The translations under genes were made by a program, and so were the position numbers. Below are positions 1-12,133 of a stretch of DNA of 64,000 nucleotides, one piece after another. Position 1 is the first letter of the stretch. Each line of letters opens with the position of its first letter. Under the pieces are notes generated by a model, which was not told the DNA's origin, searched no databases, and was given only the letters and a program-made list of their open reading frames with translations. This DNA comes from Pipra filicauda. Taxonomy: Eukaryota > Chordata > Aves > Passeriformes > Pipridae. The stretch spans positions 2,046,001-2,110,000 of the forward strand of contig NW_024103696.1 of the NCBI RefSeq assembly GCF_003945595.2, written 5' to 3'.

Positions 1-1798
1 CAGCTTTTCTCGCAGAATCATACAAAATGCTGGAAGGGAGCTCTGAAGTTCACCTAGTACCACTTCCTGCTCAAAGAACACTGACTTCAATGTTGCTCAG
101 GGGCTTATTCAGGCATGTTTTCGCAACTTCTGAGCATGGGGGATTTCATAACCTCTTGGATGACTTTTAGCACAATCATTTAAAATCATTGAAACTTTAG
201 TAGTTAAAAATTGGTCATTAGAGGAAAATATTTTTGGAAGTCGCCTGACAATAAAGTGAGTTTCATCAGGAAGGGTAAGGATAATTTTTGAAACTGCATT
301 TTAATGAAGACATATTTTATTCTCTGGTCTCTTTGATGACCCCATAGGAAAAAGAATACAGTGAAAACAAACAACCAAACCAAAAATATAGGGGGACTGA
401 AAAAGAGCAGAACATAAACTACACAACTTTATTTTGAGAAGAAATGTAAATAAAACATATTAAAAAATGTTATGAGCTTTTTAAAAACAAAACAAACAAC
501 TCTGGTGAATACAAAAATTAATAAGATAGCATAGACTAGATTTAAATAGTAGTAATAAGAGTTTTAGAAACTACAGAGTAGAGAAGGGATGGAAATTTAT
601 CAGAATACATTGGTATAACATTCTTGAAGATCTAGTTAGCAGTAATTTTTTTATATAGAGGAAGCTGACAGCTGATTTAGAAATTGCCACAATAGGACAA
701 ACTCACATTTTCCCTAGTTAAGACAATAGTTCTGATTCTTGTATACTATGCTTTTCTGATATTGGAGATCTACTAAGCCCCTTCCAAATTTTCATTTCTT
801 CCCTGAATTGCAATTTGGATTTAAGAAAGTGCTTTTTCTCTGTATATGGCTCTCCTTACTGCTGCAATGGATCCTTTCATCACTGTAGCCAGGAGAGAAG
901 AGATACATCAACAAACAATTATAATAAAATAAATAAGAGAAAACTATATCACAGACGATTAATTAGTGGTGCTTTTCATACCAGATATGCCAAAGACCTA
1001 GATTTTATAGACGTGTTGTGTTGGTCTTTCTAGTTACTTTGTTTTATTACCCAGATGAGAATTGAACAATAACTGATTCACATGAGTATTCCTTTTGAAT
1101 TTGTACTGCTTCAGCCCTTGGTTATCTTTTAAATCCCAAGTAAATTATGCACATATCTGGCTGAGAGCTCACAGAATTCTTTTGGGATACACAGAATGAA
1201 GCAGGAAAGGACGATGAGGATTCAATTATAGAGATTCATCAGACTGTCATCAGACATAATACCAGAACCTTCTAACATCTACCCAAGCATTTTCAAATAT
1301 TGGCATATAGTGATCCTAACCATTGACTTTAGAAGGATGTTCCAGATCTTACCCTATTAATCAAATAAAAATTAGAGGGAATTATGAAAGAGATATGGAA
1401 AAGGTTTACAGACTAGCTTGTCAGATTTTTGCCTACTACATATTTTCTAATTCTGTGCAAATGTCTTTAGAGGTCTTAATAGGTATCTCTATCTCCCTAC
1501 TGGCAAGTGTTCCCTGATATTAACTACAGAGGTTCTTTTATTTTTTATTATTTATTCTACTATGTACCACACTAAACAATCACTCCCTATACCTCATTAC
1601 AGCCTTCAAATATTTGTAGAATATCATGACCTATTTTGTCATATTCTGTTAAACCTAGCTCTTTTAATCTTTACTCAGAAGTCTGTATATTTCTCCTGTT
1701 CATTTTTTTATAACATAACATTAATCTAGAAAAAGATTTACCCATTACTCACTCTAGGCTAGTAATATTTATAACTATCGTACTAGCAAACGTTAAAA
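1..1798. other. AT-rich unique DNA
   Basis: No gene, RNA or transposon signature was recognised. The open frames (longest about 72 codons) are short and low in complexity, as expected by chance. A small A-rich run lies near 361-391. Confidence 0.6.
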
Positions 1799-1898
1799 AT
1801 CACAGAATCACTTAGGTTGGAAAAGACCCTTAAGATCATCGAGTCCAACCATTAACCAAGCACTGCCATCCACCACTAAACCACATCCCTAAGTGCCA

Positions 1899-1903
1899 TG
1901 TCT
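1899..1903. repeat. Target-site duplication, left (TGTCT)
   Basis: The pentamer TGTCT is present on both sides of the RTE fragment (1899-1903 and 2040-2044). CR1 text resumes directly after the right copy. Confidence 0.7.
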
Positions 1904-2039
1904 CATCATCATGGCCAGGCTTCACGAACAAAGATCTGGGGAGGGCTTTACCCACGTTTGTTACAAGCGCACTGGTGGCTAAAAAGGCCAATATGAGATA
2001 GACACGTCCGATTGCAAAAGGCACAGCAGAAAGACTCCT
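1904..2039 (-). mobile_element. RTE-clade LINE (AviRTE-like) 3' fragment, copy 1
   Basis: This short 5'-truncated insertion of 136 bp lies inside a CR1. Read on the minus strand it encodes the last residues of the element's ORF: a Cys/His cluster (CAFCNRTC) followed by the core IGLFSH, an ACNK motif and a stop codon. A short 3' UTR follows, ending in a GAT-type microsatellite tail. The same terminal block occurs in the copies at 28.2 kb and 48.4 kb, and the stop codon is at the same place in all three. Microsatellite tails are typical of the RTE clade. Assignment to AviRTE is from family knowledge; a database search would settle it. Confidence 0.85.
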
Positions 2040-2241
2040 TGTCTATATGTCTTTTAAATACCTCCAGGGAGAGTGACTCAAACCACTTTCCTGGGCAGCC
2101 TGCTCCAATTTTTGACAACCCTTTCAGTGAAGAATTTTTTCCCAATATCCAAAAATGTGGTATAACTTGAGGCCATTTTCTCTTGTCCTGTTGCTTGTTA
2201 CTTGAGGGAAAAGACTGTGAGAGTCCTGATTTGTATCTCAC
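1948..2241 (-). pseudogene. Chimeric open frame across LTR, CR1 and RTE pieces
   Basis: A 97-codon open frame starts in the antisense of the LTR edge. It passes through CR1 ORF2 C-terminal sequence (SLEVFKRHIDK is CR1-like) and ends in the RTE zinc-finger-like tail at the RTE stop codon. It is a by-product of nested insertion rather than a gene. No promoter or splice evidence is visible. Confidence 0.7.
2211..2215. repeat. Target-site duplication AAGAC flanking the LTR
   Basis: AAGAC occurs immediately left of the LTR (2211-2215) and immediately right (3032-3036). Joining across it restores a normal CR1 sequence (AAAAGAC then CAGCCCCCATCACT). Five bases is the duplication length usual for ERVL-class elements. 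Confidence 0.85.
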
Positions 2242-3031
2242 TGGGTTGATTGATTGTTGGGTCTAATGAACCATCTTGATTTTGTGTGTGCAGGGGGGGG
2301 TAGAGGGCTAGGCCTTCAGTATTGGAAGGCACATGGTAAGGCCTGCAGCCAATGTGGCTGAATTCACGGAGAGCACATGGCTCAGGACCCCTGTGGCTGA
2401 GCTGTCAATCAAATAAGGCCTGCCTGGTAGCTCATCCACTTCAGGTAGCCCCCTGAAGTCTCTGATTGGCTGATTCACCCGACACTTCAGCTAGGAGGGT
2501 ATTGACTGGTCAATGAACCAGACGTCCTGCCTGGAAGGTGTGGCACAGTTGCCAGGGCATATAAATGGAGGCACACTGGGCCTTCATCTTTATCCTTCCT
2601 TCTCTCCTGGAACCTGCCATCATGTGACCTCAGGTGGAAGCTATACAAGTTTAATTGTAACTTCTTCCTCTCTTCTTTACTTCTTTCTTCTTTTTATCTC
2701 TCCTTCTTTCTTTCCTTAATCTCCAGTGGGTAACTTAAAATCAATAAGTTGCCTATCTCTAAATTGTATGGGACTGGTTTTTGATAGGTGCTTTGTGGAA
2801 TGCTTCTTGGTGGTTGTTTTTTACTCCTGAAAAACCCTTTTGCCAAAATGCTTATTTTCTCTCTAAATTAAAAGAAGTTCTCTTGGAAGAAAGTGCATAG
2901 CTTTTTCTCTTTACACGATTCTAAGTATCAAAAAACTTAAAGGCTCTGCAAAAGTTTGGTGGGTGAACTCGGAGTCTAGATATAAGTAAAACACCTGGTA
3001 AAGCTTGAGGCTTCAAGACTGGGGGTTTAGA
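2216..3031 (+). mobile_element. Solo LTR, ERVL-like family A (816 bp), inside CR1
   Basis: The LTR begins TGTGAGAG and ends GGGTTTAGA, where the expected terminal CA appears mutated. A TATA box lies at 2560-2566, followed by a C/T-rich tract (about 2660-2725). The element at 45158-46009 is the same family in reverse: both share the start, the GCCAGNNCATATAAAT-type promoter block, the CTGGRACCTGCCAT block, the CATTCCACAAAGCAC block and the pyrimidine-rich tract. No internal retroviral region is attached, so this is a solo LTR left by recombination. The class call rests on the 5-bp duplication only. Confidence 0.82.
2560..2566 (+). promoter_or_regulatory. TATA box of LTR family A
   Basis: TATAAAT lies in the middle of the LTR, and the sister LTR has CATAAAT at the matching place (45685-45691, minus strand). 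It marks the likely U3/R border. Confidence 0.6.
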
Positions 3032-3148
3032 AAGACCAGCCCCCATCACTCTAAAACCTCCTTTCAGGTAGCTGCAGAGAGTGATATGGTCTCCTCTGAG
3101 CCTCCTTTTCTCCAGACTAAAGAACTCCAGCTCCCTCAGCTGCACCTC

Positions 3149-3442
3149 TTAGAATTTATGCTCCATAACCTTCACCAGGTCTGTTGCCCTTCTCTGGACA
3201 CAGTCTGGCACCTCGATGTCCTTCTTGTAGTGAGGGGCCCAGAACTGAACACAGGAGTGCAGCCTCACCAGTGCCAAGTAAAGAGGAACAATCCCTTCCG
3301 TAGTCCTGCTGCCCACACTATTTCTGATACAGGCCAGAATGTCCTTGGCCTGCTTGACCACCTGGGCCACTGCAGGCTCATATTCAACTGCCTGTTGGCC
3401 AGCACGCCCAGGTCCTTTTCCACTAGGGAACTTTCCAGTCAC
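3149..3442 (-). pseudogene. CR1 ORF2 reverse transcriptase, C-terminal remnant
   Basis: This 97-codon stretch of the long CR1 keeps the typical post-catalytic RT region: [20 protein letters not shown], then HYKKDIEV and [10 protein letters not shown]. In CR1 this region follows the palm and thumb of the reverse transcriptase, which primes on nicked chromosomal DNA. Flanking CR1 sequence is shifted to other frames, so the enzyme is not functional. The catalytic box is not in this piece. Confidence 0.9.
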
Positions 3443-4450
3443 TCTTCCCTTACTCTGTAGTGTTGCATGGGGTTGTCATGACCCAGGTGCCAGATCCGGC
3501 ACTTGACATTATTGAACCCCAAACCACTGTCTTTGACCAATTCATCTAGCCTGTCCAGATCCCTCTGCAGAGCCTTCCTACCCCCTAGCATATCATCACT
3601 CCTCCACAACTAGGTGTCATCTGCAAACAGAGGGTGCACTCAATTCTCTCTTCCAGGTCATCAATAAAGACACTATACAGAACTGGCCCCAATAGTGAAG
3701 CGATGGAAGACCACTAGTGACCACCTGGGTTTAACTCCATTCACCAATGCTTTCTAAGACCTGCCATTTAGTCATTTTTTTATGCAGCGAACTGTGTGCC
3801 CATCCAAGCTATGAGCAGCCAGTTTCCTCTAGGAGAGTGCTGTGGTAAACTGTGCCAAAGGCTTTAATAAATTCTAGGCAGACAACATCCACAGCCTTTC
3901 CATCATTCACTAAGCGCATCATCTTGTCATAGAAAGAGATCAGATTAGCCAAGCAGGACCTGCCTTTCATAAAACCGTGCCGTTTGGGCCTGATCCCCCT
4001 GTTGTCCTACACATGCTGTGTGATGGCACTCAGGATGATCTGATCCATAACCTTTTGGCACCAAGGTCAGGCTACCAGGCCTGCAGCTTCTTGGATCCTC
4101 CTTCTGGCCTATCTTGTAGAAAAGTGTCACATCTGCTCACCTCCAGTAAACTGGAATCTCTCCTGGTAGCCAGAACTACTTGATAAATGATGGTAAATGC
4201 CTAAGTGAGCACTTCCACCAGCATCCTTAGGACCCTTGGGTGGATCCCATATGGCCCCAGAGACATGTATATCTAAGTGATGTAGCAGGTCACTGACCAT
4301 TTCCCCTTGGATTATGGGGGCTTCATTCTGCTCCCTGTCCCTATATTCCAGCTGAGTGGGATGGGTACCTGGAGAACAACTGGTCTTACTACTAAGGACT
4401 GAGGGAGGCAATAAGTACTTTAGCCTTTTCCTCATCCTTTGTCACTATGC

Positions 4451-5999
4451 TTCCATGTTACATGTTCAGGTATTGGACTAGAGAAAGATTCATTACAGAA
4501 ATTCTTTGGGTCTCGTAATACAATGATATGTTGTAGTGCAAATCAAATACAAGTAGGTCTAACTGAGATGGCTACAAATGGAAGACCATTAGAGAATTTG
4601 AAACAGATTAAAAAAATAAAAGCAATACAATTTAAAAGAAAAGTCTGAGGGAAAAAAATCACCTTGTATTATGAGAGTTAACAGAGAAGCTATTTTTAAT
4701 ATAAAACCTTATTTTTAAGCTTGGAAAATAGTACTCCCCCAAAAAACATCCACACACAAAAAATCTTCTACTAATAATTCTAAACTGCTGAACAATTCTT
4801 CCTGGAAATATTTAGAAAGACAGAGCTATGCCGGAAAGAAAACCACAAACAAAAACCAAAATACAATTTGCCATAGTAAAAACATTAAGATAAAGAAAAC
4901 AAAGTAGAAAAAAAACAGAAACAGAAACAATTGAAGGAACTGAATATCTATCTATATGTAGGAATATGAGACAAAAAGTCCATAAATATGGTAATATTCA
5001 ATGAGAGAGGGAAAGACTTGATACAATGAGAAACAAGTAAAGCAACTTTGGCACTAACTATGCTTCAATGAAATTCAAGCCCTGATATGTAAATGAATGA
5101 TTTGAACTTTAGAATAAATTTCCATGAAGGAAAATATAGTTGAAAACCTCAACATTAAATTACTCAGCAAATTCCAGTTAACGTAAATAGTGTATTTCAT
5201 GATGTTTTTGGTTCTAATAGAAAAATGAAAACAAAACTGGGATGTTGTGTGCATTATTAAACATCTATATTCCCATTTTACTGGCTCATCTCTCATTTTT
5301 CACATTCTCAACTAACCTAGGCTATATAAAGGTGATTTTTTCCTGCCACAATCACAAGTCTACTGCTCATTCACTTTGATTCTTCTTTCTATAAAATAAG
5401 AAAACTGTTAAAATTTATTTTGCACTCAGACTTGAAAAATAAATTTTCGGCTATTATAATTCAATAACATAACAACAGAGTGAGGGAAGTGAAGTATTAC
5501 TTAACATATCACTCCAAAAAACGTATTCAGGATAGAGAGCTGAAGGAATCTTTGTATCTTATGGTTTTAGTTTTCTTAGCTCCAAGGAAATTAAACCCAT
5601 GTAAAAGGGGTGCTTATGACTTTCCCTGAAGTAGCTCTACACAGCCCCATAGAACACTAAGATGGATGACCTTGCAGCAAAACCTTCCTTAAAGACAAGT
5701 ATTCAGTAATTCTTATGCAGAAAATTCTTACCCTATTAAATATAACATATAGTCTACTGCTTCCTGGTTAAGTATTCTTTGTCTATCGTTTATAGGTTTT
5801 AATCAACATGATACAATTTAAATGTATTTCTAAATCTAGTCTTGGCCAAGTACTCTAACAGATACTTTCCTAAAAATGAGAATATTATGTACCCAGTGAA
5901 TAGTTTCTTACAAATTAATACTTTGACTCAGTTAACTTCTTTTTATGTGTTATATAAAAGAAATATTTAAATTCATTTTGGCTCCACTGGGATTAAATC
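4451..5999. other. AT-rich unique DNA with an A-rich stretch
   Basis: No gene or transposon was recognised. The interval 4730-4930 is unusually A-rich on this strand but lacks a poly-A-tailed retrocopy structure. Confidence 0.55.
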
Positions 6000-6305
6000 A
6001 AGAGGAGGGGTAGATGCTGATCTCTTCTTTGTGGTGACCAGTGACAGAAACCAAGGGAATGGCCTGAAGCCCTGTCAGGGGAGATTTAGGCTGGATATTA
6101 GCAAAAAGGTTCTTCACTCAGAGGGTGGGCACTGGAACAGGATCCCCTGGGAAATGGTCACAGCACCAAGCCTGATGGAGTTCAAGAAGCATTTGAATGA
6201 TACTCTTGGGCACATGGTGTGATCTTGGGGATGGTCCTGCACAGGGTTGGATTCAAGAGTCCCTGTGGGTTCCTTTAACTCAGCATATTTTGTGATTCTG
6301 TTAAA
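6000..6305 (+). mobile_element. CR1 LINE 3' end, plus strand
   Basis: It runs from the GGTGACCAGTGACAG block through GTTCTTCACTCAGAGGGTG, CACTGGAACAGG and GAGTTCAAGAAGCATTTG to the 3' end TTTGTGATTCTG. The frame 6031-6222 corresponds to the last about 60 residues of CR1 ORF2 (FKKHLNDTLGHMV then stop). The same subfamily occurs at 46732-46985 and 51714-52003. It is 5'-truncated, which is usual for CR1. Confidence 0.92.
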
Positions 6306-6945
6306 AAGTGTCATTAAAAAAGAGCTTGTATCAATAGGAAAATATGGCCAGACACAGATTTTCAGGCCATGTAAAATATGTTTTCAGGACATAGTAAGCA
6401 CCCTGCTAATAAACTTACTCTGTCTGAATAGAGGGAGCAATCCTTCTGATTGGTACTGGATCCTACAGGAATCCTCGGAATTTTTCTCTGTCTGTGAAGG
6501 AACGTGGTCAGAGCCAAGGTTCTCCTTATTGCTTTTTTGGGTCTTTCCCCACTTTAGTTCTGTGTAACACACTGTAATACAACTATTGTTCTTAATCTTT
6601 TTTTGGAAAGGACTGCTAAGACAGGGTGGGATCATTGCAAAAAACAGAGGAAAAGCAATATATCCACTTTGTAGCTCTATTAATGTATACAGAGAATTTC
6701 TTATAGCTTCTGAAAAATTGTACTTATAAGATTTCGGTCTGAGACTAATAGTCTGGTTTAATAAGAAGGAAATTGAATCAACTCCCTCCATTAGTGTTAT
6801 TATTAAAAACCTCTTGGTATTCTTCAAAAGAACCATTTTATTTTGTTAAAAGTAACATACCATCTTTATTTTTCAGGGGGAATATTGACTAGAAAGAAGG
6901 ATTTTTACTTTAAAGAAATATCCATAAAAAAACTAATAATAATAT
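6306..6945. other. Unique AT-rich DNA with one 150-codon unassigned open frame
   Basis: The minus-strand frame 6384-6836 is the longest open frame here that I cannot tie to a transposon. It has no recognisable domain, a low-complexity-like composition and no visible splice or promoter context. Chance is the simplest explanation. Confidence 0.5.
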
Positions 6946-7933
6946 CACAGAATCATAGAATGGCCTGGGTTGGAAGTGACCTTAAAGACCATCTAGTTAC
7001 TACCTTTCCTGCCATGGGCAGGGATACATTTCACTGGACCAGGGTGCTCAGAGCTCCATTCAAACTGGCCTTGAAAACTTCCAGGGATGAGGCATCCAAA
7101 ACTTCTCTGGACAAACTGTTCCAGTGCCTCATCATCCTCAATGTAAAGAGTTTCTTTCCAATACCTAATCTAAACCTACTCTCTTTCAGTTTGAAACTTC
7201 TCTTTGTCCTGTCACTACAGGCTCTTGTAAAAAGTCCCTCTTCATCTTTTTTTATAGACTCCCTTCAGGTACTGGAAGGTCACAATTGGGTCACCCCAGA
7301 GCCTGTTCTTTTCCAGGCTGAACAATTCCTATTGTCTTAGCCTTTCCTCGTAGGAGAGATGCTCCATCCTTCTAATCATACTGGGGGCTGCCTTTTGGAC
7401 TTGCTTATAGAGGTCTATGTGCTGAGGACACGAGAGCTGGACACAGCACTCCAGGTGGGGTCTTACCAGGGCAGAGTAGAGGGGTAGAATCACCTCCCTC
7501 ATCCCACTGGCCACACTGCTTTTCTGGATATAGCCCGGGATACAGTTGGCTTTCTGGGCTGCAAGTGCACATTGCTGGCTCATGTGCAGCCTCTCATTCA
7601 CCAGCATCCACAAGTCCTTCTCAGCTTGGCTGCTCTCAATCTGTTTATTCCACAGCCTGCATTGATACCATGGGTTTCCGTGACCCAGGTGCAGCACTGT
7701 GCATTTGGTCTTGTTAAATCTCCTGAGACTCCCACGGGTCCACTTCTTGAGCTTGCCCAGGTCCCTCTGGGTGGCATCCCATCCTTCAGGTGTGTCAACT
7801 GCACCCCTCAGCTTAGTGTCATCTGAAAATTTGCTGAGGTGCACTTGATCACTTCCTCTATGTCATTACTGAAGATATTAAATAACACTGGTCCCAGTAC
7901 TAACCTTCGAGGAACACCATTTGTCAGTTGTGA
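6946..7933 (-). mobile_element. CR1 LINE, minus strand, about 1 kb
   Basis: It starts with the inverted CR1 terminus (TCACAGAATCATAGAATGG) and GGGTTGGAAGTGACC. It continues through the CR1 3' UTR and ORF2 C-terminal half to about 7933 (GAGGAACACCATTTGTC). It belongs to the common CR1 group with the block TCCAGTGCCTCATCATCCTCA. The element is 5'-truncated. Confidence 0.95.
7329..7844 (-). pseudogene. CR1 ORF2 reverse transcriptase remnant, 171 codons open
   Basis: The frame begins just before the catalytic box. KFSDDTKLRGAV retains the two aspartates of the FADD-type motif with an Ala-to-Ser change. Downstream come LGKLKKWT, FNKTKCTVLHLGHGNP, MSQQCALAAQKAN, REVILPLYSALVRPHLE, CVQLSCPQH and LEHLSYEERLR-like text, all CR1 RT landmarks in order. 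It is the best-preserved CR1 coding stretch in the window. It lacks the upstream RT core and the endonuclease, so it is a dead fragment. Confidence 0.93.
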
Positions 7934-10900
7934 CTGTTTATTTTTTTGCAGGAAGTAGCTGATGATATAGAAGAGAATTTATATGCCCTTTTAAGAGTTA
8001 AAATATCTTCCACTGAGTTTTGAACATTTGTCTCATGTTAACTACCATATGCCATATCCCATGAAATTTCACCCAAGTACCATGAGGTCATCAATATGAT
8101 ATGGACAAAAAAAAATGACGTGGTAGCAAAACTATGCAGAAAACGCTCTGCTATCTAAAAATTCAATAGCTCAAAAGTTTCATAATTTATTTCTCATAAC
8201 TGCCAATGATTCATGGCTAAAAAGCTGATATTTCTTACTAAAGGATACATAAGAACTTTGCAGGACAGACAAACTGAGATTTTCTCATGCTGATCTATCA
8301 CAAAGGGTGTATTTTTAGACAACAGTTTTTCAGAGAATAGTGTTGGAATTTTCAGATAATATCTCCAATGGGATTTTTATTACAAAATCTCTCAACAACT
8401 ACAAATTTCATACAGTATATAGACTCATACACTCCAGAAAATGCCTTTGCTGTTTTGAAATCCCTTTGATTTCAAATTAATAGATACCCTGTCGTAAATA
8501 CTCAAAAGTCCTAAAGTAATAGAATAAAGAAATCTGTAACCCTAAGTGCCCTGCCCTGGAGTCATCAAACCAAAATTCTTGTGTATAATCTGCATCGTCT
8601 AATGATACAAAAACACAATAAATAACTGAATTAAATTAAAAGTTAATAAAAACCCCTACCACAATCTAGAAAAAACTTAGAAACTAGACCAAAGTTTACC
8701 CAAAAGGCTTCAACTTTCACCAAAGTATATGAAAGAACTATTTTAGAAGAGGTATAATACCATCTTAAGGCTTATAATAAATTAAATTCAACCATGTTTT
8801 GCACAAATTTTTGTTGCAACTATGTATGTTGATGGGACACAGACAAAATAAAGAAAAATAATAAGTAGGATAAAAATTAACAAATAAGTCAGAATAGACT
8901 TCTTTGGGGAGTGTCAGCTATTTTTTCTAGTCAACAGTTTATTTGTAAAAGGCCATAAAAATGTAGAATGCTTTTAATCACCATCTAGATACTGTAATGA
9001 AATGGTGATGTTGAGATAGGCCTTTCCAGGGAGCAGCAAGAGTGGGAGTGCTCCAGGAGGGATAAGTCAGAAGTCAGGGTGCCCAGACAGGAGTAAAAGG
9101 AGACAAGGATCAGACAAGTTACCTGTAACATAAGTCTCGTGCCTATCTATTAAAAAAGGCTGGAGGCTGGCCCTCATAGGACTGATAGTGCCCTTGGGAC
9201 CCTGGCTGGCAAATACCAGAAAGCAAAATAATATAAAGGTGAAATGACATGTTGTTCTATAGTGATGATTACATATTGTAAACTACCCTATATTAAAGAT
9301 AAGTAGATTGACATGACAAGTGTTCATGTTTAATTGGTGCTCATAAAATCTCTGTGTTATTCTTGTATACTTTCTCACAGACTAATATTTCCTAATCCAG
9401 ATAAAACCGATGAATTCATCTATTCAAGTCATTCCTCTTACTAACAAGAGCCTATACCAAGCCATCTTAATAATGATTTCCATGGTATTGTTTTTAACTG
9501 ATGTGACTACTATCCTGAGTCCAGGAAAAATATCACTATTCATAGTTTGAAACTTATGACCAAGAAATCTTTTGAACTTTACCTTATAGTCTATTCCTTC
9601 TTGTACACTTTTTATTACTGAGATCCCACATGGAGGAGGCAGAAAGGAGAATGAGATGGGTGAGTACAAAAAGTATATAAAAATGTGGAAATGATGAAGC
9701 ATTGACTACAAGGAATAATAAAGATCATACTCCTGTACATGAAATGGTATCTATGATCTCACATAAGAAAAAAAACAATAGGTGAAAGGGAACAAACAGA
9801 GTCATAAAGCAGGGTCATTCTTGCATAAAAAATCAAGCATATTTTGCTTACCTGTCTCTAGGTTTTGGAATACAACCATGCTCCATTCTCCTTTGCTATC
9901 CACCATTAATAGCAACTTCCATTTTGAAACTACATAATTTTTAGATGGCATCCACCAGTTAACTAGCTACTATAAAAAAATCCTCAGAGGACAAAATGTT
10001 AATATATAAAACTCAGGATGATGAAATTTTTACTACTCTTCAGGACGCAATTTTTCTTTTAAAGGGCAGGTTTTTCCTAAACAGAAATCGTATTATATTC
10101 ATAAGAATAATAACATCAACTAAGTCACAATATTCATTCAGCTTTGCAGGGGCAATGAAATAACAGTGTATTCCTGTGGATGACACTGAAGTCTGAAATT
10201 ATAGGATAATAAATGAATTATATTTGAGAATTAAGTTCAGTTTCCACTTTTACATAGGGGTCATTTATGGCTATAGTGATGTACTAGACTTGTGCAGATA
10301 TATAATTTAAAATATGTTGTCAAACTCAATGCATGAAACCCACTTTTTCACAATATCAAAAATTCCATTTTCTTGGTCTCTTGATAATTTAAAGCATTTA
10401 TGAAGATACTTTTAAATAGCATTCTGGAAGAATTTGTCCAAAATATGACCCAATAATAACTTTCAAATCATTACAATTCACAGAGCTGGAAATAGAAACT
10501 TCCAGCTGAGTGTCATTATTCATATTCTGCTCTTCATGATCACTGTAATAAACTTCAAAGGTACATTGCTTTTATATATCTTAACTATATCAAGGAAAAT
10601 TAAAAAAGTTTTGTAAATATTTTTTAAAATTTAATAGAAGAAATTATTCCAAAGAATGTTTAGTATTTCAAAACATGCTGTACAATTGCTATCAGATTGA
10701 CTATTGACCTAATTTTTAACCAAAGAAATCTGCAAAAGAAAACAGTACAGAAAAAATGTTCAGCAATGTGTGATATTTTTTCCTTCTAAATGTTTATAAG
10801 AACAATTCTTAAAAAACTGATGGCACAAAGTTGTTAAAAGCATGTGTGACTTTTTCTTTAAGAGATTTCTTTGTTGAAAAACAACATGTAAAATTAATCA

Positions 10901-12133
10901 ATCTTTTGGAGAAAGTATGCATTTAAAAAACCCAAATGTGTAGGGTTGTATTTTGGTTTGCTTTTTTTTTTTAATTTTATTTTGTATTTTATGCATATAA
11001 ATATTTATTTCAAATGAGTTAGTTACATACAGTCTGGATGGATTATAAGCAGTAGGAGTTGGTGTATTTTTAGAGTTCTGTAGAAGATTAACCAAAAAAT
11101 GTTTAGATATTAATGGAAATCTACAATACTCCAATAGCTAATGATGAAGAACATTATCAAAGAGATTTCTGAAAGATATTTTCTTCTACATATATATACA
11201 CGTGTGAATACAAATAAACATACATATATGTTTGTACATGTTTTTAAAGTTAATTAAATTGTATTTTCTGTTTCATTTTTTGTTCAAAGATTTCATGTAT
11301 ATATTTCCTTTACTGTCAATCGTGTTAACATGCTTGATAGGAAACTTACATCTGAACGTTTTTAGGTCTCATAGACTCAAACTGAAGAAAAATAGTTTTT
11401 GTAGTTGGGATCTACATTTTCTTGCTGGTTACATCAGGTTTTATTATCAAACCTGCCAGCTGTTCTCATGGAAATGTCACCTATGCTGTAATTTCAGGAA
11501 GTCTTCCAGTGTGTTTTTGCTGAAATTATATAAACAAAAAATCTATTTTGTCGGAAGACTTAAAATTTTTGAACAAGAAAAGGTCATTTGACCTAGCAAG
11601 CCTTTACCTTTTAAATTTGCTCTATCTCCCATCCTTGGTTTAACATTAAAGAGGTGAAATTCTTATTAAGCTTTGCAAAATATTTGACTTGAAATTAAAG
11701 CATAAAAATTTATTCTTTTATGAAGTCTGACATTTCCATTGTTTATATTTTAGAACTGTAAAAATGTGTGTTAAAGTATTATATTCAGTACCAAAGACAC
11801 CTTTTTTGCTTTGGTGACCACATTTTTTTCCTCTCTCATTTAATCTTTGTGGATTTTTTAGATATTTTGAGATGATCATGCAAGTGAATACTTTTATTTT
11901 GAAACAATGTGGTTATTCTTACAGTACTTTTAATGGAATACTGGAGAAATTTTGATTTATGGAGTTGTTTAACATGAGCTCAAGATTTTAAACAAAAGAA
12001 AATTGCTATTGTTAAGGAAAAAGACGTCAAGATGGTGAAAAGTTGTTCAGTCAAAAATGTTGAAACAAGTTACTTTGCATGGTAATAATCAAGGTTAAGT
12101 GCTCAGGGTTGTACTCCACTTTTGAAGCATTCA
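7934..12133. other. AT-rich unique DNA
   Basis: No gene was recognised. A short patch richer in G+C lies at 9010-9190. T-runs lie near 10960-10985. An alternating purine-pyrimidine stretch (ATATATACACGTGTG and its surroundings) lies near 11190-11240. Confidence 0.5.

Larger units (their letters stand above)
1799..4450 (-). mobile_element. CR1 LINE, minus strand, split by two later insertions
   Basis: The left end starts with the CR1 3' terminus read in reverse (CACAGAATCAC followed by a GGTTGGAAAAGACC-type motif). CR1 pieces are 1799-1903, 2045-2215 and 3037-4450. They are separated by an RTE fragment (1904-2039) and a solo LTR (2216-3031), each flanked by its target duplication. The third piece is collinear with the CR1 reverse transcriptase C-terminal half and continues far upstream into the RT body before losing similarity near 4450. 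The reading frame is broken many times, so the copy is dead. Removing both insertions restores continuous CR1 order, which supports the boundaries. The 5' limit is approximate because it rests on recognition of conserved CR1 text only. Confidence 0.92.

Noticed and set aside
2238..3049. Alternative LTR limits 2242-3045 with a 4-bp TCAC duplication and TGGG...CCCA ends
   Set aside because: Comparison with the sister LTR at 45158-46009 shows homology extending to TGTGAGAG at 2216. CR1 order is restored better with AAGAC (2211-2215, 3032-3036). The TCAC match is coincidental.
3005..3460. 151-codon plus-strand frame
   Set aside because: It is antisense to CR1 reverse transcriptase sequence and crosses the LTR/CR1 junction. 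A shadow.
11232..11591. 119-codon frame rich in Phe, Leu and Lys, resembling a membrane protein
   Set aside because: The composition is what AT-rich DNA gives by chance; no context or known motif.
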